A stretch of 64,000 bases of DNA from CAXQZM01 sp965229645 (GTDB taxonomy: Bacteria; Pseudomonadota; Alphaproteobacteria; UBA7985), in NCBI GenBank assembly GCA_965229645.1, contig OZ245893.1, forward strand, positions 2,356,001 to 2,420,000, in the 5' to 3' direction. Numbering within the stretch: the first letter of the stretch is position 1; the number at the start of each line of letters is the position of its first letter. Below the pieces are notes generated by a model, which ran no database searches, was not told the DNA's origin, and saw nothing but the letters and a program-made list of their open reading frames with translations. A program made the position numbers and the translations under genes. Below, piece after piece: positions 1 through 8,797 of this stretch.

Positions 1-61
1 GCCTCATCCTGAAACCAAACCTCAAGGGTTTTTTCGCGGGCGTAGTCAGGCAAAATATCCC

Positions 62-574
62 TTATGATCTTTGAGAAGTTTTTTTTAGCGCCTCCTGGGC
101 CTCTTTGTCGGTTTTGGGGTGTTCGGGCCGCACTGTCATACGCCGAAATCCCAGCTTGTCCAAGTAGTTCCCCACTGTGCGCTCACTCACCTCGATCTTC
201 ATTTCTTGTTTGATCCGATCTGCTAAGTCTTTGCGTCGCCAACGTACAACGCCATCGCGCTCAACGTCAGGACCAGCCTTTACCCAAGCTGCAAGTTGGT
301 CCATCTCAGATCCTTTGATGCGGGGCTTGGCTCCTGCGCCTTTGCGATCTTCCAAACCCCCAACGCCTTCGTCATTATAGCGATGGATCCAATCACGTAG
401 CGACTGTCGGTCCATGCCGCTACTTTCTGCTGCGTACTTACGAGACGCACCTTCCAAAACAAGTGCTATGGAAAGCAATCGCCCGCCAACTCGACCGTTC
501 TTCGCCTTGCGTGCCAGCGCCCGCAAATCATCGGCACTCTTGTCAAGACGGGTAATGGGAACCGCTGCACTCAT
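62..574 (-). CDS. IS630-family transposase, N-terminal ORF (orfA)
   Basis: This 170-residue ORF is the DNA-binding half of an IS630 transposase. The N-terminal half has a Sleeping-Beauty/Paired-like helix-turn-helix (residues 25-75, including RKYAAESSGMDRQSLRDWI). It is followed by the second winged-helix part (RWRRKDLADRIKQEM, SERTVGNYLDKLGFRR). It stops just before the catalytic DDE domain. That domain continues in the -1 frame towards position 1 and reads LPDYAREKTLEVWFQDE, where the last D is the expected first catalytic Asp. The full enzyme is probably made by frameshifting at the A8 run at 79-86. It could also be a decayed copy, since the rest is outside the window. Confidence 0.8.
   Translation of the reverse strand: MSAAVPITRLDKSADDLRALARKAKNGRVGGRLLSIALVLEGASRKYAAESSGMDRQSLRDWIHRYNDEGVGGLEDRKGAGAKPRIKGSEMDQLAAWVKAGPDVERDGVVRWRRKDLADRIKQEMKIEVSERTVGNYLDKLGFRRMTVRPEHPKTDKEAQEALKKTSQRS
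79..86 (-). other. A8 slippery site, probable programmed -1 frameshift
   Basis: On the minus strand the codons CTA AAA AAA ACT contain eight A residues in a row. Slipping back one base joins orfA to the frame that encodes NFSKIIRDILPDYAREKTLE and then the DDE motif. Such A-rich slip sites are the usual way IS630 elements make their full transposase. The downstream frame stays open to the window edge, which supports a functional site rather than decay. Confidence 0.6.
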
Positions 575-654
575 ATCAAACTCCTATTCAATGATCCCTG
601 CATCGAATCAGAATTGGACCACCTTGGGAATACCTAAAATTAAGAGTCGCTCAT

Positions 655-750
655 TCTTGCCGCTGGTATTATTCGGCGACAAAAAATCCAAACGGCCTCC
701 AAGCCCGAGGGGTGCTGGAAACGTCCACTCCCCAAAAAAGTTCCAAGTTC
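655..750 (-). repeat. Degraded copy (R0) of the dispersed multi-hairpin repeat
   Basis: The stretch GAGTCGCTCATTCTTGCCGC followed by TGGTAT resembles the reverse complement of the left end of the dispersed repeat. Further on, CCAAGCCCGAGGGG resembles the CCAAGCCCGAAGG module seen in the longer copies at 12840 and 35978. Most of the element is lost or scrambled. It lies between the IS630 element and the 3' end of the Rrf2 gene. The match is partial, so the call is weak. Confidence 0.35.
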
Positions 751-754
751 GAGA

Positions 755-1207
755 CTAGGCGGCCTCGGTGGTCCCGCCAGTGCGCGTGTTGGGAAACATG
801 GTCTGCCAATCGGGGGCCATGTCGATCAGCGAAACCGAATTGAGCGCGGCCCTGACTGCTGCGTTGACACGATCCCAATTGCCCGCAACCCCGCACAGGC
901 TTTCGACGGCGCAGAGTTCATCGGAGTCTTCGACGCAAGCCGTCAGGGCGATGGGGCCTTCGATGGCGGTGATGACTTCGGCGACGCTGATGGCGCGGGC
1001 CTCGCGTTTTAACTCATAGCCGCCCGCCGTGCCGCGCGTTGAGATCACCAATTCGCCTTTGCCCAGGAGTTTCATCAATTTGGCAACGGTCGGTGCGGGA
1101 ATGCCCGTGGACTCGGCCAAGGCCGACACCGATTGCGGCCCACGGTCGCCTGTTGCCAGAAACGATAGGAGCACAACCGCATAGTCAGTCAGCTTGGAAA
1201 GCTTCAT
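755..1207 (-). CDS. Rrf2-family Fe-S transcriptional regulator (SUF regulator type)
   Basis: A 150-residue Rrf2/IscR-type repressor. The N-terminal winged helix (residues 1-65: MKLSKLTDYAVVLLSFLA, STGIPAPTVAKLMKLL, STRGTAGGYEL) is typical. Three cysteines at C91, C99 and C105 (C-x7-C-x5-C) match the cluster-binding loop of IscR relatives. The sequence through GPIALTACVEDSDELC and GNWDRVNAAVRAAL resembles the group that controls SUF iron-sulfur assembly in alphaproteobacteria. No suf genes are present here. It lies 46 bp downstream of sucB on the same strand, so it may be co-transcribed with the 2-oxoglutarate dehydrogenase genes. Its regulon is inferred from family only. Confidence 0.85.
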   Translation of the reverse strand: MKLSKLTDYAVVLLSFLATGDRGPQSVSALAESTGIPAPTVAKLMKLLGKGELVISTRGTAGGYELKREARAISVAEVITAIEGPIALTACVEDSDELCAVESLCGVAGNWDRVNAAVRAALNSVSLIDMAPDWQTMFPNTRTGGTTEAA

Positions 1208-1253
1208 GAACGCTTACCTTTGCGGCTTTTTGGAGCGATTGAGCGGCCCCCCG

Positions 1254-2435
1254 CTAAAGCCCCAGCAGCAGTTTTTCGGGGGCTTCTAAAGCGTGCTTGA
1301 CCTTCACAAGGAACGTCACCGCTTCCTTCCCGTCGATCAAGCGGTGGTCGTAGGAGAGGGCTAGGTACATCATGGGGCGAATTTCAACCTGGCCCGCCAC
1401 GGCGACGGGGCGGTCTTGGATCTTGTGCATGCCCAAGATGCCCGACTGCGGTGGGTTCAGAATCGGCGCGGAGAGGAGCGAGCCGTAGGTGCCGCCGTTG
1501 GAGATGGTGAAAGTACCGCCCGTCATTTCCGCCATGGAAAGTTTGCCGTCGCGGGCACGAACGCCAAAGTCGGCAATGGTCGATTCGATCTGGGCAAAGC
1601 CCAGCTGATCGGCGTCGCGAATCACGGGTACGACAAGGCCCGTCGGCGTCCCCACCGCCACGCCGATGTTGTAAAAGTTCTTATAGACCACATCGTCGCC
1701 GTCGATCTCGGCGTTGACGGCGGGAATGTCTTTGAGCGCCTGGCAGCAGGCGGCGACGAAAAACGACATGAAGCCGAGCTTGGTGCCGTACTTGGCAACA
1801 AAGGCCTCCTGGTGCTGCGCGCGCAAGGCCTTGATGGCCGACATGTCCGCCTCATTGTACGTGGTCAGGATCGCGGCGGTATTTTGCGCCGCTTTCAGGC
1901 GTTTGGCGATGGTTCGCCGCAGGCCCGTCATGCGGACACGCTTTTCCTGGTCCGCCGTCGCTTGGGGCCCGGCGGGCGGCGCTGTTGCTGTCGTGGGCGC
2001 GGGTCCCCCTGGCGCGGCGCCTGCCGCCAGCATGTCCCCCTTGGTCACGCGGCCATCCTTGCCCGATCCTGCCAGGGTCGCGGGATCGATCTGCGGGTTT
2101 TCCGCCGCGAGCTTTTGAACCGCCGGCGATTGGCTTGGGCTCGCAGGGGCCGTGGGCACAGGATCGGGGGCGGCAGGACTGGCTTCGGCTGCGGGTTCGC
2201 CCGCCTCGATGAGGCCCAAAACCGCGCCAGGGACAACCGCGTCCCCTTCCGCGACTTCATGGCTGGCCAGCGTTCCTGCCTCGGGTGCCAAGACTTCGAT
2301 GGTGACCTTGTCGGTTTCCAGTTCCATGACAACTTCATCGAGGCCCACGGCCTCCCCCGGCTGCTTCAGCCAGGCAGCAACGAAGCCTTCGGAGACGGAT
2401 TCGCCTAAGGAGGGAACGAGAATTTTGGTCGCCAT
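1254..2435 (-). CDS. sucB: Dihydrolipoyllysine succinyltransferase, E2 of 2-oxoglutarate dehydrogenase
   Basis: A 393-residue E2 subunit that forms the core of the 2-oxoglutarate dehydrogenase complex and transfers the succinyl group to CoA. One lipoyl domain comes first, with the lipoylated lysine at K43 in ELETDKVTIEV. An Ala/Pro-rich linker follows, then the E1/E3-binding domain (about residues 105-140, SPAVQKLAAENPQIDPATL). The C-terminal acyltransferase domain ends with the catalytic motif SYDHRLIDGKEA. Length and layout are normal for SucB. It follows a small membrane gene and sucA on the same strand. The E3 gene lpd, often next in alphaproteobacteria, is absent; an Rrf2 gene and an IS630 element lie there instead. 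Confidence 0.95.
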   Translation of the reverse strand: MATKILVPSLGESVSEGFVAAWLKQPGEAVGLDEVVMELETDKVTIEVLAPEAGTLASHEVAEGDAVVPGAVLGLIEAGEPAAEASPAAPDPVPTAPASPSQSPAVQKLAAENPQIDPATLAGSGKDGRVTKGDMLAAGAAPGGPAPTTATAPPAGPQATADQEKRVRMTGLRRTIAKRLKAAQNTAAILTTYNEADMSAIKALRAQHQEAFVAKYGTKLGFMSFFVAACCQALKDIPAVNAEIDGDDVVYKNFYNIGVAVGTPTGLVVPVIRDADQLGFAQIESTIADFGVRARDGKLSMAEMTGGTFTISNGGTYGSLLSAPILNPPQSGILGMHKIQDRPVAVAGQVEIRPMMYLALSYDHRLIDGKEAVTFLVKVKHALEAPEKLLLGL

Positions 2436-2447
2436 GGGTCGATCCTT

Positions 2448-2834
2448 TTACGCAAGAGGAGGGGAGTGGGTATAAGATAGGTAGAGGCAGGCCAGGGCGC
2501 CCAAAACAGCGCCAGCCAAGGGAATCAGCGGCGCATCCAGAAATCGCCGCGCGAGATTGGGGCCCAGCACCGCCCAAAACAGTCCCGCAAGGGCCACAGC
2601 GCCGATGTGGAACGTGCTGGTCAGGAAGGCGATCATGGCCCAGCCTTGGGTCTTGGGGCCATAGGTCATCAGCATGTCGGCATAGAGGTAAGTTGCGAGG
2701 ATCAGGAACGCGGCGGCCAACGCGAGCGGCAGACGCGCCGCGTGCTGCACATTTGCCAGGTTCTCCACCATGAAGGTCCAGGCAAAAAGGCTCAGCCCCA
2801 TGACCAGCAAAAAGCTGAGGCCGTAGCCGCTCAC
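2448..2834 (-). CDS. Small four-helix membrane protein between sucA and sucB
   Basis: A 128-residue hydrophobic protein with about four membrane segments: LSFLLVMGLSLFAWTFMV, LPLALAAAFLILATYLYA, MIAFLTSTFHIGAVALAG and IPLAGAVLGALACLYLSY. I recognise no enzyme motif. The GTG start overlaps the sucA stop codon (GTGA), so its translation is coupled to sucA, and sucB starts 12 bp after its end. Unnamed small membrane genes at this spot are common in alphaproteobacterial suc operons. A role linked to the complex or to the membrane is possible but not shown. Confidence 0.75.
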   Translation of the reverse strand: MSGYGLSFLLVMGLSLFAWTFMVENLANVQHAARLPLALAAAFLILATYLYADMLMTYGPKTQGWAMIAFLTSTFHIGAVALAGLFWAVLGPNLARRFLDAPLIPLAGAVLGALACLYLSYTHSPPLA

Positions 2835-5659
2835 AGGCCCAGCGCCTCCGCGACCAGCGTCTCTTGCTGACGGGCATGGGCCTTGGCCGACCCCGTGGCG
2901 GGGGAGGCGGCGGCGCGGCGCCCTGCGTAAGTGGGGCGCGGATTTTTGGCCTTAAGGGTATGCAAGACCGCCTCGATTTCGGGCGCCACAAAGCTCCAAC
3001 CCCCCATATTCTTGGGTTCTTCCTGGCACCAAACAAAGTCGGCGCCCGCCAGAGGGGCGAGCATCTCGGTCAAGGCATCGGTGGGAAAGGGGTAGAGCTG
3101 TTCCAGGCGCAAAATCTGCACGCTGGCGTCCAGGTCCGCTGCCGCGCGCGCTGCGTGCAGATCATAATAGACTTTGCCGGCGCACAAGATGACCCGCTGC
3201 ACTTCGTCGGGTTTATGGACCACCAAGTCGTCCATGACGCGGTGAAACGACGAACCATCCAGGAAGTCGGACTTGGCCGAAACCGCGAGCTTGTGCCGCA
3301 GCAACGACTTGGGCGTCATGACGATCAGCGGCTTGCGGAAGTCGCGGCGCAGCTGGCGGCGCAGGGCGTGGAAGTAGTTGGAGGGCGTGGAACAGTTCAG
3401 CACCTGCATATTATCCTCGGCGCACAGCTGTAGGAACCGTTCCAACCGCGCCGACGAATGCTCGGGCCCCTGCCCCTCGTACCCATGGGGCAGCAGCATG
3501 ACGAGCCCCGACATGCGCAACCATTTTTCTTCGCCCGAGGCGACGAACTGGTCGATCATGACCTGCGCGCCGTTGGCAAAATCGCCAAACTGGGCTTCCC
3601 AGATCGTTAGGCTGTTGGGTTCGGCGAGGGAGTAGCCGTACTCAAAGCCCAGCACTGCGAATTCTGAGAGTGGGGAGTTGACGATTTCGGCCTGGGCTTG
3701 GCCCTCGACCATGTGGTTCATGGGCAGGAAGGCCGCGTCGCTGGTCTGGTCGATGACGGCGGCATGCCGGTGCGAGAAGGTGCCGCGCCGCACGTCCTGG
3801 CCCGACATGCGGATCGGGTTGCCCTCTAGCAACAGCGATCCAAAGGCCATATTTTCCGCAGTGCCCCAGTCAAAGCCTTCGCCGTTTTCAAACATGGCCG
3901 CCTTGGCGTCCAACAGGCGAACGATCTTGGAATTGGCCTCAAAGCCCTCGGGCAAGGTCACAAGACCCTTGTGCAGCTGCTGGTACGTCTCCTCCGAGAT
4001 GGAGGTGAGGCCGCGGCGGGGGCCTTGCTTTTCGGCCTGTTCGAACCCCACCCAGCGCCCTTTGAGCCAGTCCGCCTCATTGGGGCGGTACGATTGGGCG
4101 GCGCTAAACTCTTCCTCGAGCATTTCCATGGTTTGGTTGAACAGGGCGGTGCTCTGGTCTTGGGTCACCACCCCGCGCGCGGCCAAATCGTCGGCATAGA
4201 GTTCCCGCGTCGTCCGCTGCGCGCGGATTTTTTGGTACATGAGCGGTTGGGAGAATAGGGGTTCATCGCCCTCATTGTGGCCAAAGCGCCGGTAGCAGAA
4301 CATGTCCACCACCACGTCTTTTTTGAACTTTTGCCGGTAAGACGCCGCGATCCGACACACATGGACCACCGCCTCGGGGTCATCGCCGTTCACGTGCAAG
4401 ATCGGGGCTTCGACGATCTTGGCAACCTCGGTGCAGTAGGGCCCAGAACGGGCGTTGACGGGGTTGGTCGTAAAGCCGATCTGGTTGTTGGTGATAAAGT
4501 GGATGGTCCCGCCCGTGCGGTAGCCGCGCAAGCCTGCCAGATCGATGGTCTCGGGCACCAACCCCTGGCCCGCAAAGGCGGCGTCCCCGTGCAAGAGCAG
4601 GCCCATGACCTTGCTGCGTTCGCTATCGCCGCGCTGGTCCATCTTGGCTCGTACCTTGCCGACGACGACGGGATTGACTGCCTCGAGGTGCGAGGGGTTG
4701 GCCGTGAGCGACAGATGCACGACCTGGCCATCAAACTCCCTGTCGGCAGAGGCCCCCAGGTGATACTTGACGTCGCCCGAGGCATCGATATCGTCGGGGT
4801 TCGCGCTGGTGCCGAGGAATTCGGAGAAGATGGCGCGGATCGGCTTGTTCATGAAATTGGCCAGGACGTTCAAGCGCCCGCGATGCGCCATGCCGATCAC
4901 GACTTCCTCGACCCCTTCCTTGGACGCTTGCTTGATAATCTGCTCCAAAGCTGGGATGGTACTTTCGCCGCCGTCCAAACCAAAGCGCTTGGTGCCGCGG
5001 AATTTTTTGTCGAGGAACTTCTCAAAGGCTTCGGCTTCGGTCAGGCGTTCTAAAATCGCTTGGCGGCCCGTATCCGTGAACTTGTCGATTTGGGCGTCGC
5101 CTTCCAGCCGGGTTTGCAACCAGCGCTTTTCCTCGGGTTCGGCGATGTGCATGAACTCGACCCCGATGCTGCCGCAATAGACCTGGCGCAGCCGGTCCAG
5201 CACCTGCCGCACCGTCGCGGTCTCAAAGCCCAGATGCCCGTCGATAAAGACCTGACGGTCCAGACGGTCCGCCGTGAACCCGTAGTTGGCGGGGTCCAAG
5301 TCTGGATGGTAAGCAGGTTCGACCAACCCCAGGGGGTCGAGCTGGGCCTGCAAATGCCCCAGCACCCGGAAGTTGCGGATCATGAGCAGCAACTGAATCG
5401 AATCGTGAATCGCTTGGGGGTCCGAAGGCGCATCCGACGCGCGCGCAGGCGGCGATGCCTGCTGCCAGCGGGGCGGATCGAAATCGGCGCTGAGGCGGTG
5501 CGCCTCATCGCCCAAATCGCGAAAGTAGTCGGCCCAAGACGGGTCAACGGCGGCGGGGTCGGCCAAATAGGTCTGGTAAATTTGCGCCACAAAGGCGGCA
5601 TTCTCCCCGCTTAAAAAGGCAGTGGCGGCTATTTCATCGCGCGAGCTGGGGTCTGTCAT
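2831..5659 (-). CDS. sucA: 2-oxoglutarate dehydrogenase E1 component
   Basis: A 942-residue ThDP-dependent E1 that decarboxylates 2-oxoglutarate and passes the succinyl group to the lipoyl arm of SucB. The N-terminus (FLSGENAAFVAQIYQTYLADPAAVDPSWADYF, here residues 15-46) is the usual short E2-contact helix. GMAHRGRLNVL lies near residue 256, the ThDP diphosphate motif HGDAAFAGQG near 357, and NNQIGF and FGHNEGDEP follow. The C-terminal half carries the transketolase-like domain with EAQFGDFANGAQ. The length is normal. It is the first gene of a three-gene minus-strand operon with sucB. The promoter should lie in the 293-bp gap shared with the divergent peptide importer. Confidence 0.96.
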   Translation of the reverse strand: MTDPSSRDEIAATAFLSGENAAFVAQIYQTYLADPAAVDPSWADYFRDLGDEAHRLSADFDPPRWQQASPPARASDAPSDPQAIHDSIQLLLMIRNFRVLGHLQAQLDPLGLVEPAYHPDLDPANYGFTADRLDRQVFIDGHLGFETATVRQVLDRLRQVYCGSIGVEFMHIAEPEEKRWLQTRLEGDAQIDKFTDTGRQAILERLTEAEAFEKFLDKKFRGTKRFGLDGGESTIPALEQIIKQASKEGVEEVVIGMAHRGRLNVLANFMNKPIRAIFSEFLGTSANPDDIDASGDVKYHLGASADREFDGQVVHLSLTANPSHLEAVNPVVVGKVRAKMDQRGDSERSKVMGLLLHGDAAFAGQGLVPETIDLAGLRGYRTGGTIHFITNNQIGFTTNPVNARSGPYCTEVAKIVEAPILHVNGDDPEAVVHVCRIAASYRQKFKKDVVVDMFCYRRFGHNEGDEPLFSQPLMYQKIRAQRTTRELYADDLAARGVVTQDQSTALFNQTMEMLEEEFSAAQSYRPNEADWLKGRWVGFEQAEKQGPRRGLTSISEETYQQLHKGLVTLPEGFEANSKIVRLLDAKAAMFENGEGFDWGTAENMAFGSLLLEGNPIRMSGQDVRRGTFSHRHAAVIDQTSDAAFLPMNHMVEGQAQAEIVNSPLSEFAVLGFEYGYSLAEPNSLTIWEAQFGDFANGAQVMIDQFVASGEEKWLRMSGLVMLLPHGYEGQGPEHSSARLERFLQLCAEDNMQVLNCSTPSNYFHALRRQLRRDFRKPLIVMTPKSLLRHKLAVSAKSDFLDGSSFHRVMDDLVVHKPDEVQRVILCAGKVYYDLHAARAAADLDASVQILRLEQLYPFPTDALTEMLAPLAGADFVWCQEEPKNMGGWSFVAPEIEAVLHTLKAKNPRPTYAGRRAAASPATGSAKAHARQQETLVAEALGL

Positions 5660-5952
5660 GGGTCGTGTCCAAGGTCAAAGGCCCCAGCCCTCTAACCCGA
5701 TCAGCCGCGTTTGAAAAGCGGCGGGTTTTGCCATGCTCAGGAAGGGGCGGATATAGGGGCTTCGGCTCAGCAAGCCCCCACCTGAGGTCATCTTGCGGGC
5801 AGTCGCAGAATTATGGCGGCTTAGTCCGCGTGCGGCCCAGTGAGTTAAGAATTGACGCGGCGGGCGTTTGGCTTAAGTCTGCTCGCAAGCGGCGCTGCTG
5901 CGTTTGGAGACGATTGGGCAGGGGCCGCTCCACACTTTGGAGGAGCTTTCTT
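5660..5952. other. Divergent intergenic region, sucA / peptide importer
   Basis: This gap separates the minus-strand sucA start from the plus-strand binding-protein gene. An open frame crosses it from 5665, but the signal peptide and ribosome site place the true start at 5953, so I treat it as non-coding. TTGACG at 5852-5857 could be a -35 box for the importer, but no convincing -10 box follows at the right spacing. No repeat or RNA gene is evident. Confidence 0.5.
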
Positions 5953-7527
5953 ATGCGACATCTTATCTTACCCTCGGGTCTTTTGACCGCAACCCTCGTG
6001 GCCACCACGGCCCTGTCGAGCGCCCAGATGGTACTCAATCGTGGCAACGCTGGCGAGCCTGGCTCGCTCGACCCTCATCAGATTTCTGGAACTTGGGAAT
6101 CGTCGATTGCCCGCGATCAGTTTCTCTCGCTCTATACCGAAGCGGCGGACGGGTCGATCATCCCTGGAGCCGCCGAAAGCCATACGGTCTCGGACGACGG
6201 CCTCGTCTATACCTTCACGCTACGCGAGCATACTTGGTCCGACGGCACGCCCGTTACGGCAGCGGACTTTGAGTTTTCGTTCAAGCGCATTTTGGACCCC
6301 GCGACCAGTTCGGGCTACGCTTACCTGCTCTACACCATCGACGGCGCCGAAGAATTCAATGCGGGCGAGGCGGAGGTTGACGCCGTGGGCGTCACCGCCC
6401 TCGACGACCAGACCCTTGAGGTGCGCCTCGCCGCCCCCGCGCCCTACTTCATCGCCCAAACCACGCACCAAACCGCCTATCCCGTGCCCAAGCACATCGT
6501 TGAAGCGTACGGCGCCGACTGGGCGCGGCCCGAAAATATCGAGGTCAACGGTGCCTTCAAGGTCAGCGACTGGAAGATCGGCGAAGTCCTGACGGCCGAG
6601 AAAAACCCGCTGTTCTACGACGCCGATCAAGTGGCGCTCGACGCGGTGAATTTCTATCCCATCGAGTCCGAGACAACGGAATTGAACCTGTATCGCGAAG
6701 GGGCCTTGGACATCACCGAAAATGTTCCCACCGACGTGATCGACGAACTTCGCGAAGAGTTTGGCGACGAACTGCAACTCACCCCCTACGGTGGCACCTA
6801 CTACTACGCCTTCAACACCAACGACGAAGCCCTGAGCGATCCCGAAATCCGTAACGCCCTGTCCATGGCCATCGACCGCGCGTTCATCGCCAACGAAGTG
6901 GACGGAACGGGGGTCGTGCCCGCCTACGGCTTCGTGCCGACCTCGATTTCAGGCGGGTACGAAGTACAGACGGTTCCCTGGGCCGATACGCCTTACGCTG
7001 AGCGGGTTGCGATGGCCGCAGAAACTTTGGCCGCCGCAGGCTACACGGCGGACGCCCCGCTTGCCCTCACCCTGAGCTACAACACCAACGACGGGCACAA
7101 GAACATTGCGCTGGCGGTGGCCGACATGTGGGCCGAGATCGGGGTTGCGGTCGAACTCTATAACTCCGACGTGTCCACGCACTACGATGCTTTGCAAGCC
7201 CAGGACTTTCAGGTCGGGCGCGCGGGATGGATTTGGGACTATCCCGACGCCGAGAACTTGCTGGCGCTGATGAAAACCGGCGTGCAGTACAACTACGGCG
7301 AGTATTCCAACGCCGAATTTGACGAGCTGCTAGCAGCTTCCTACACTCAGTCGGGGACCACACGCATGGCGACTTTGCAAGCTGCCGAAGCCCTTGCCAT
7401 GGCAGAAGCCGCGCTGGCACCGATCTACTACTACAACTCCAAGCACTTGGTCGCCCCCTACGTCGAGGGTTACCTTCCCAACGGCGACGACCGCCACCCC
7501 TCGCGCTGGATTTCCTTGAGCGAGTAA
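5953..7527 (+). CDS. oppA: Oligopeptide ABC importer, periplasmic binding protein (family 5)
   Basis: A 524-residue extracytoplasmic solute-binding protein of the OppA/MppA group that delivers peptides to the permease encoded next. The frame opens earlier, but the ATG at 5953 is preceded by GGAGGAGCT and begins a clear signal peptide (MRHLILPSGLLTATLVATTALSSAQ). Family features follow: LNRGNAGEPGSLDPHQ, YTFTLREHTWSDGTPVTAADFEFSF and ALSMAIDRAFIANEV. It heads a five-gene plus-strand operon with two permeases and two ATPases. A strong stem-loop follows its stop codon and probably limits transcription or stabilises its mRNA. Exact peptide preference cannot be read from the sequence. Confidence 0.92.
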   Translation: MRHLILPSGLLTATLVATTALSSAQMVLNRGNAGEPGSLDPHQISGTWESSIARDQFLSLYTEAADGSIIPGAAESHTVSDDGLVYTFTLREHTWSDGTPVTAADFEFSFKRILDPATSSGYAYLLYTIDGAEEFNAGEAEVDAVGVTALDDQTLEVRLAAPAPYFIAQTTHQTAYPVPKHIVEAYGADWARPENIEVNGAFKVSDWKIGEVLTAEKNPLFYDADQVALDAVNFYPIESETTELNLYREGALDITENVPTDVIDELREEFGDELQLTPYGGTYYYAFNTNDEALSDPEIRNALSMAIDRAFIANEVDGTGVVPAYGFVPTSISGGYEVQTVPWADTPYAERVAMAAETLAAAGYTADAPLALTLSYNTNDGHKNIALAVADMWAEIGVAVELYNSDVSTHYDALQAQDFQVGRAGWIWDYPDAENLLALMKTGVQYNYGEYSNAEFDELLAASYTQSGTTRMATLQAAEALAMAEAALAPIYYYNSKHLVAPYVEGYLPNGDDRHPSRWISLSE

Positions 7528-7546
7528 CCCCCCTTAACTCTTAAGG

Positions 7547-7571
7547 CAGCGGGGCGCCGACCGCCCCGCTG
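7547..7571 (+). terminator. Intercistronic stem-loop after oppA
   Basis: CAGCGGGGCG pairs perfectly with CGCCCCGCTG around a CCGAC loop, giving a 10-bp GC-rich stem between oppA and oppB. There is no long T run, so it is more likely an mRNA-stabilising or partial attenuation hairpin than a full terminator. This would let the binding protein be made in excess of the permease. Confidence 0.6.
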
Positions 7572-7582
7572 TCTCCCCTGCC

Positions 7583-8797
7583 ATGGCCTACGCGTTTCAA
7601 CGCTTCTTGCAGATGCTGGTGCTGGTGTTTTTTGCCTTGCTCCTGGTCTTCTTGACGCAGCGCTTGGCCCCGGGCGGTCCGTTCGACGGCGAGCGGCCGC
7701 CGCCCAAGCGCATTTTGGAAAATTTGCGCGCTTACTACGATCTCGATTTATCGCTGTCGGCGCAATTCGGCGCTTATTTGTATGGGATGGCGGGGCGTCG
7801 GTTGCGCGATGACGGCACGCCTGGGCAAGTCTATTGGCTCGGTCTGCCCGCAACCTACGGTACCGCAACGCTCGGCACCCAAACCGACAACGGCGGCACG
7901 GGGCCGCTGGTCCAGGTCTGGTGCCCCTGGGGGGCTTGGCTGAAAACCTGGGTTGGCGCCCGCCCTGCGGACGCCCGCCCCTTGCGCAAGTGCGGTATTT
8001 TGCGCGGCGACTTTGGCCTGTCGATGGTGCGGCGGTCGGTCTATGTGAACGACTATATGCGCGCGGGCGCGCCCGCGACGCTGAAGTACGCGATCCCCGC
8101 GCTCCTGTTCGCCCTCGGGCTCGGCATTCCCATGGGGCTCTACGCCGCCTACCATCAGAACAAGTCGGCCGACTTGGCCATGGTCAGCGTCGGCATGTTC
8201 GGCACCGTCGTACCGAACTTGGTCATGGCGCCGCTGCTGATTTACCTATTCGCCTTCGGCCTCGACAAGGTGTTTCACTGGCTGTTTGTCGATGTTCTGC
8301 AATGGATCGAGCTGTCGGCGCGCCAGCAACGCACGGGCCTGAACTGGATCCCGAGCGGACGCCCAGGCGGGCCCATGCACTATGTCTTGCCGACCCTGGT
8401 CTTGGGGACGGCGATTCTGGGCCGGGTGGTGCGCCTGACCCGCGCGGGCGCGCTGGAGGCGCTGAAGTCCAACTACGTCCGCACCGCCCGCGCCAAAGGG
8501 GTGCCAGGGCGCAGGATTTTGTTCCGCCATGTCTTTAAGCCCGCGATCTTGCCGACCGTGACCTTCCTGGGGCCGTTCGCGGCGGTGATTTTGACGGGGT
8601 CACTGGTGATTGAGCAAGCCTTCAGCCTGCCAGGGCTGGGGCGGCAGTTCATTACCGCCGCCATCGATCGCGACTATACCTTGCTCATGGGGACGACGGT
8701 GATTTTGCTGCTGGTCATCATCGTGCTGAATTTTCTGGTCGATCTGACCTACGCGTGGCTCGACCCCCGCATCCGCCGCCGTGGGACCGCCGCATGA
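7583..8797 (+). CDS. oppB: Oligopeptide ABC importer permease, OppB type
   Basis: A 404-residue inner-membrane permease. It starts with the usual first helix (RFLQMLVLVFFALLLVFLTQRLAPGGPF) and carries the permease core with the EAA-loop motif (LEALKSNYVRTARAKGVPG) and the conserved end PAILPTVTFLGPFAAVILTGS and IEQAFSLPGLG. It is longer than most OppB proteins because of about 70 extra residues after the first helix (about residues 65-140), containing the cysteines VWCPWG and RKCGILRGDFG, which should lie in the periplasm. The stop overlaps the oppC start (ATGA). The start has no strong ribosome site and follows the stem-loop at 7547-7571. Confidence 0.9.
   Translation: MAYAFQRFLQMLVLVFFALLLVFLTQRLAPGGPFDGERPPPKRILENLRAYYDLDLSLSAQFGAYLYGMAGRRLRDDGTPGQVYWLGLPATYGTATLGTQTDNGGTGPLVQVWCPWGAWLKTWVGARPADARPLRKCGILRGDFGLSMVRRSVYVNDYMRAGAPATLKYAIPALLFALGLGIPMGLYAAYHQNKSADLAMVSVGMFGTVVPNLVMAPLLIYLFAFGLDKVFHWLFVDVLQWIELSARQQRTGLNWIPSGRPGGPMHYVLPTLVLGTAILGRVVRLTRAGALEALKSNYVRTARAKGVPGRRILFRHVFKPAILPTVTFLGPFAAVILTGSLVIEQAFSLPGLGRQFITAAIDRDYTLLMGTTVILLLVIIVLNFLVDLTYAWLDPRIRRRGTAA

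Larger units (their letters stand above)
1..640 (-). mobile_element. IS630-family insertion sequence, cut by window edge
   Basis: This is the 5' part of an IS630-type transposable element read on the minus strand. It holds an upstream helix-turn-helix ORF and the start of the DDE domain in the next frame. The outer boundary near 600-640 is a guess because I could not find a clear terminal repeat, and the other end lies outside the window. It sits next to the Rrf2/suc genes and beside a degraded copy of the dispersed repeat at about 655-750. Confidence 0.7.

Noticed and set aside
1416..2408. 330-residue plus-strand ORF opposite sucB
   Set aside because: A shadow of sucB in GC-rich sequence; Arg/Gly/His-rich with no domain.
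2335..3036. 233-residue minus-strand ORF across sucA, the small membrane gene and sucB
   Set aside because: It is an alternative frame of three well-supported genes and has proline/arginine-rich low-complexity content.
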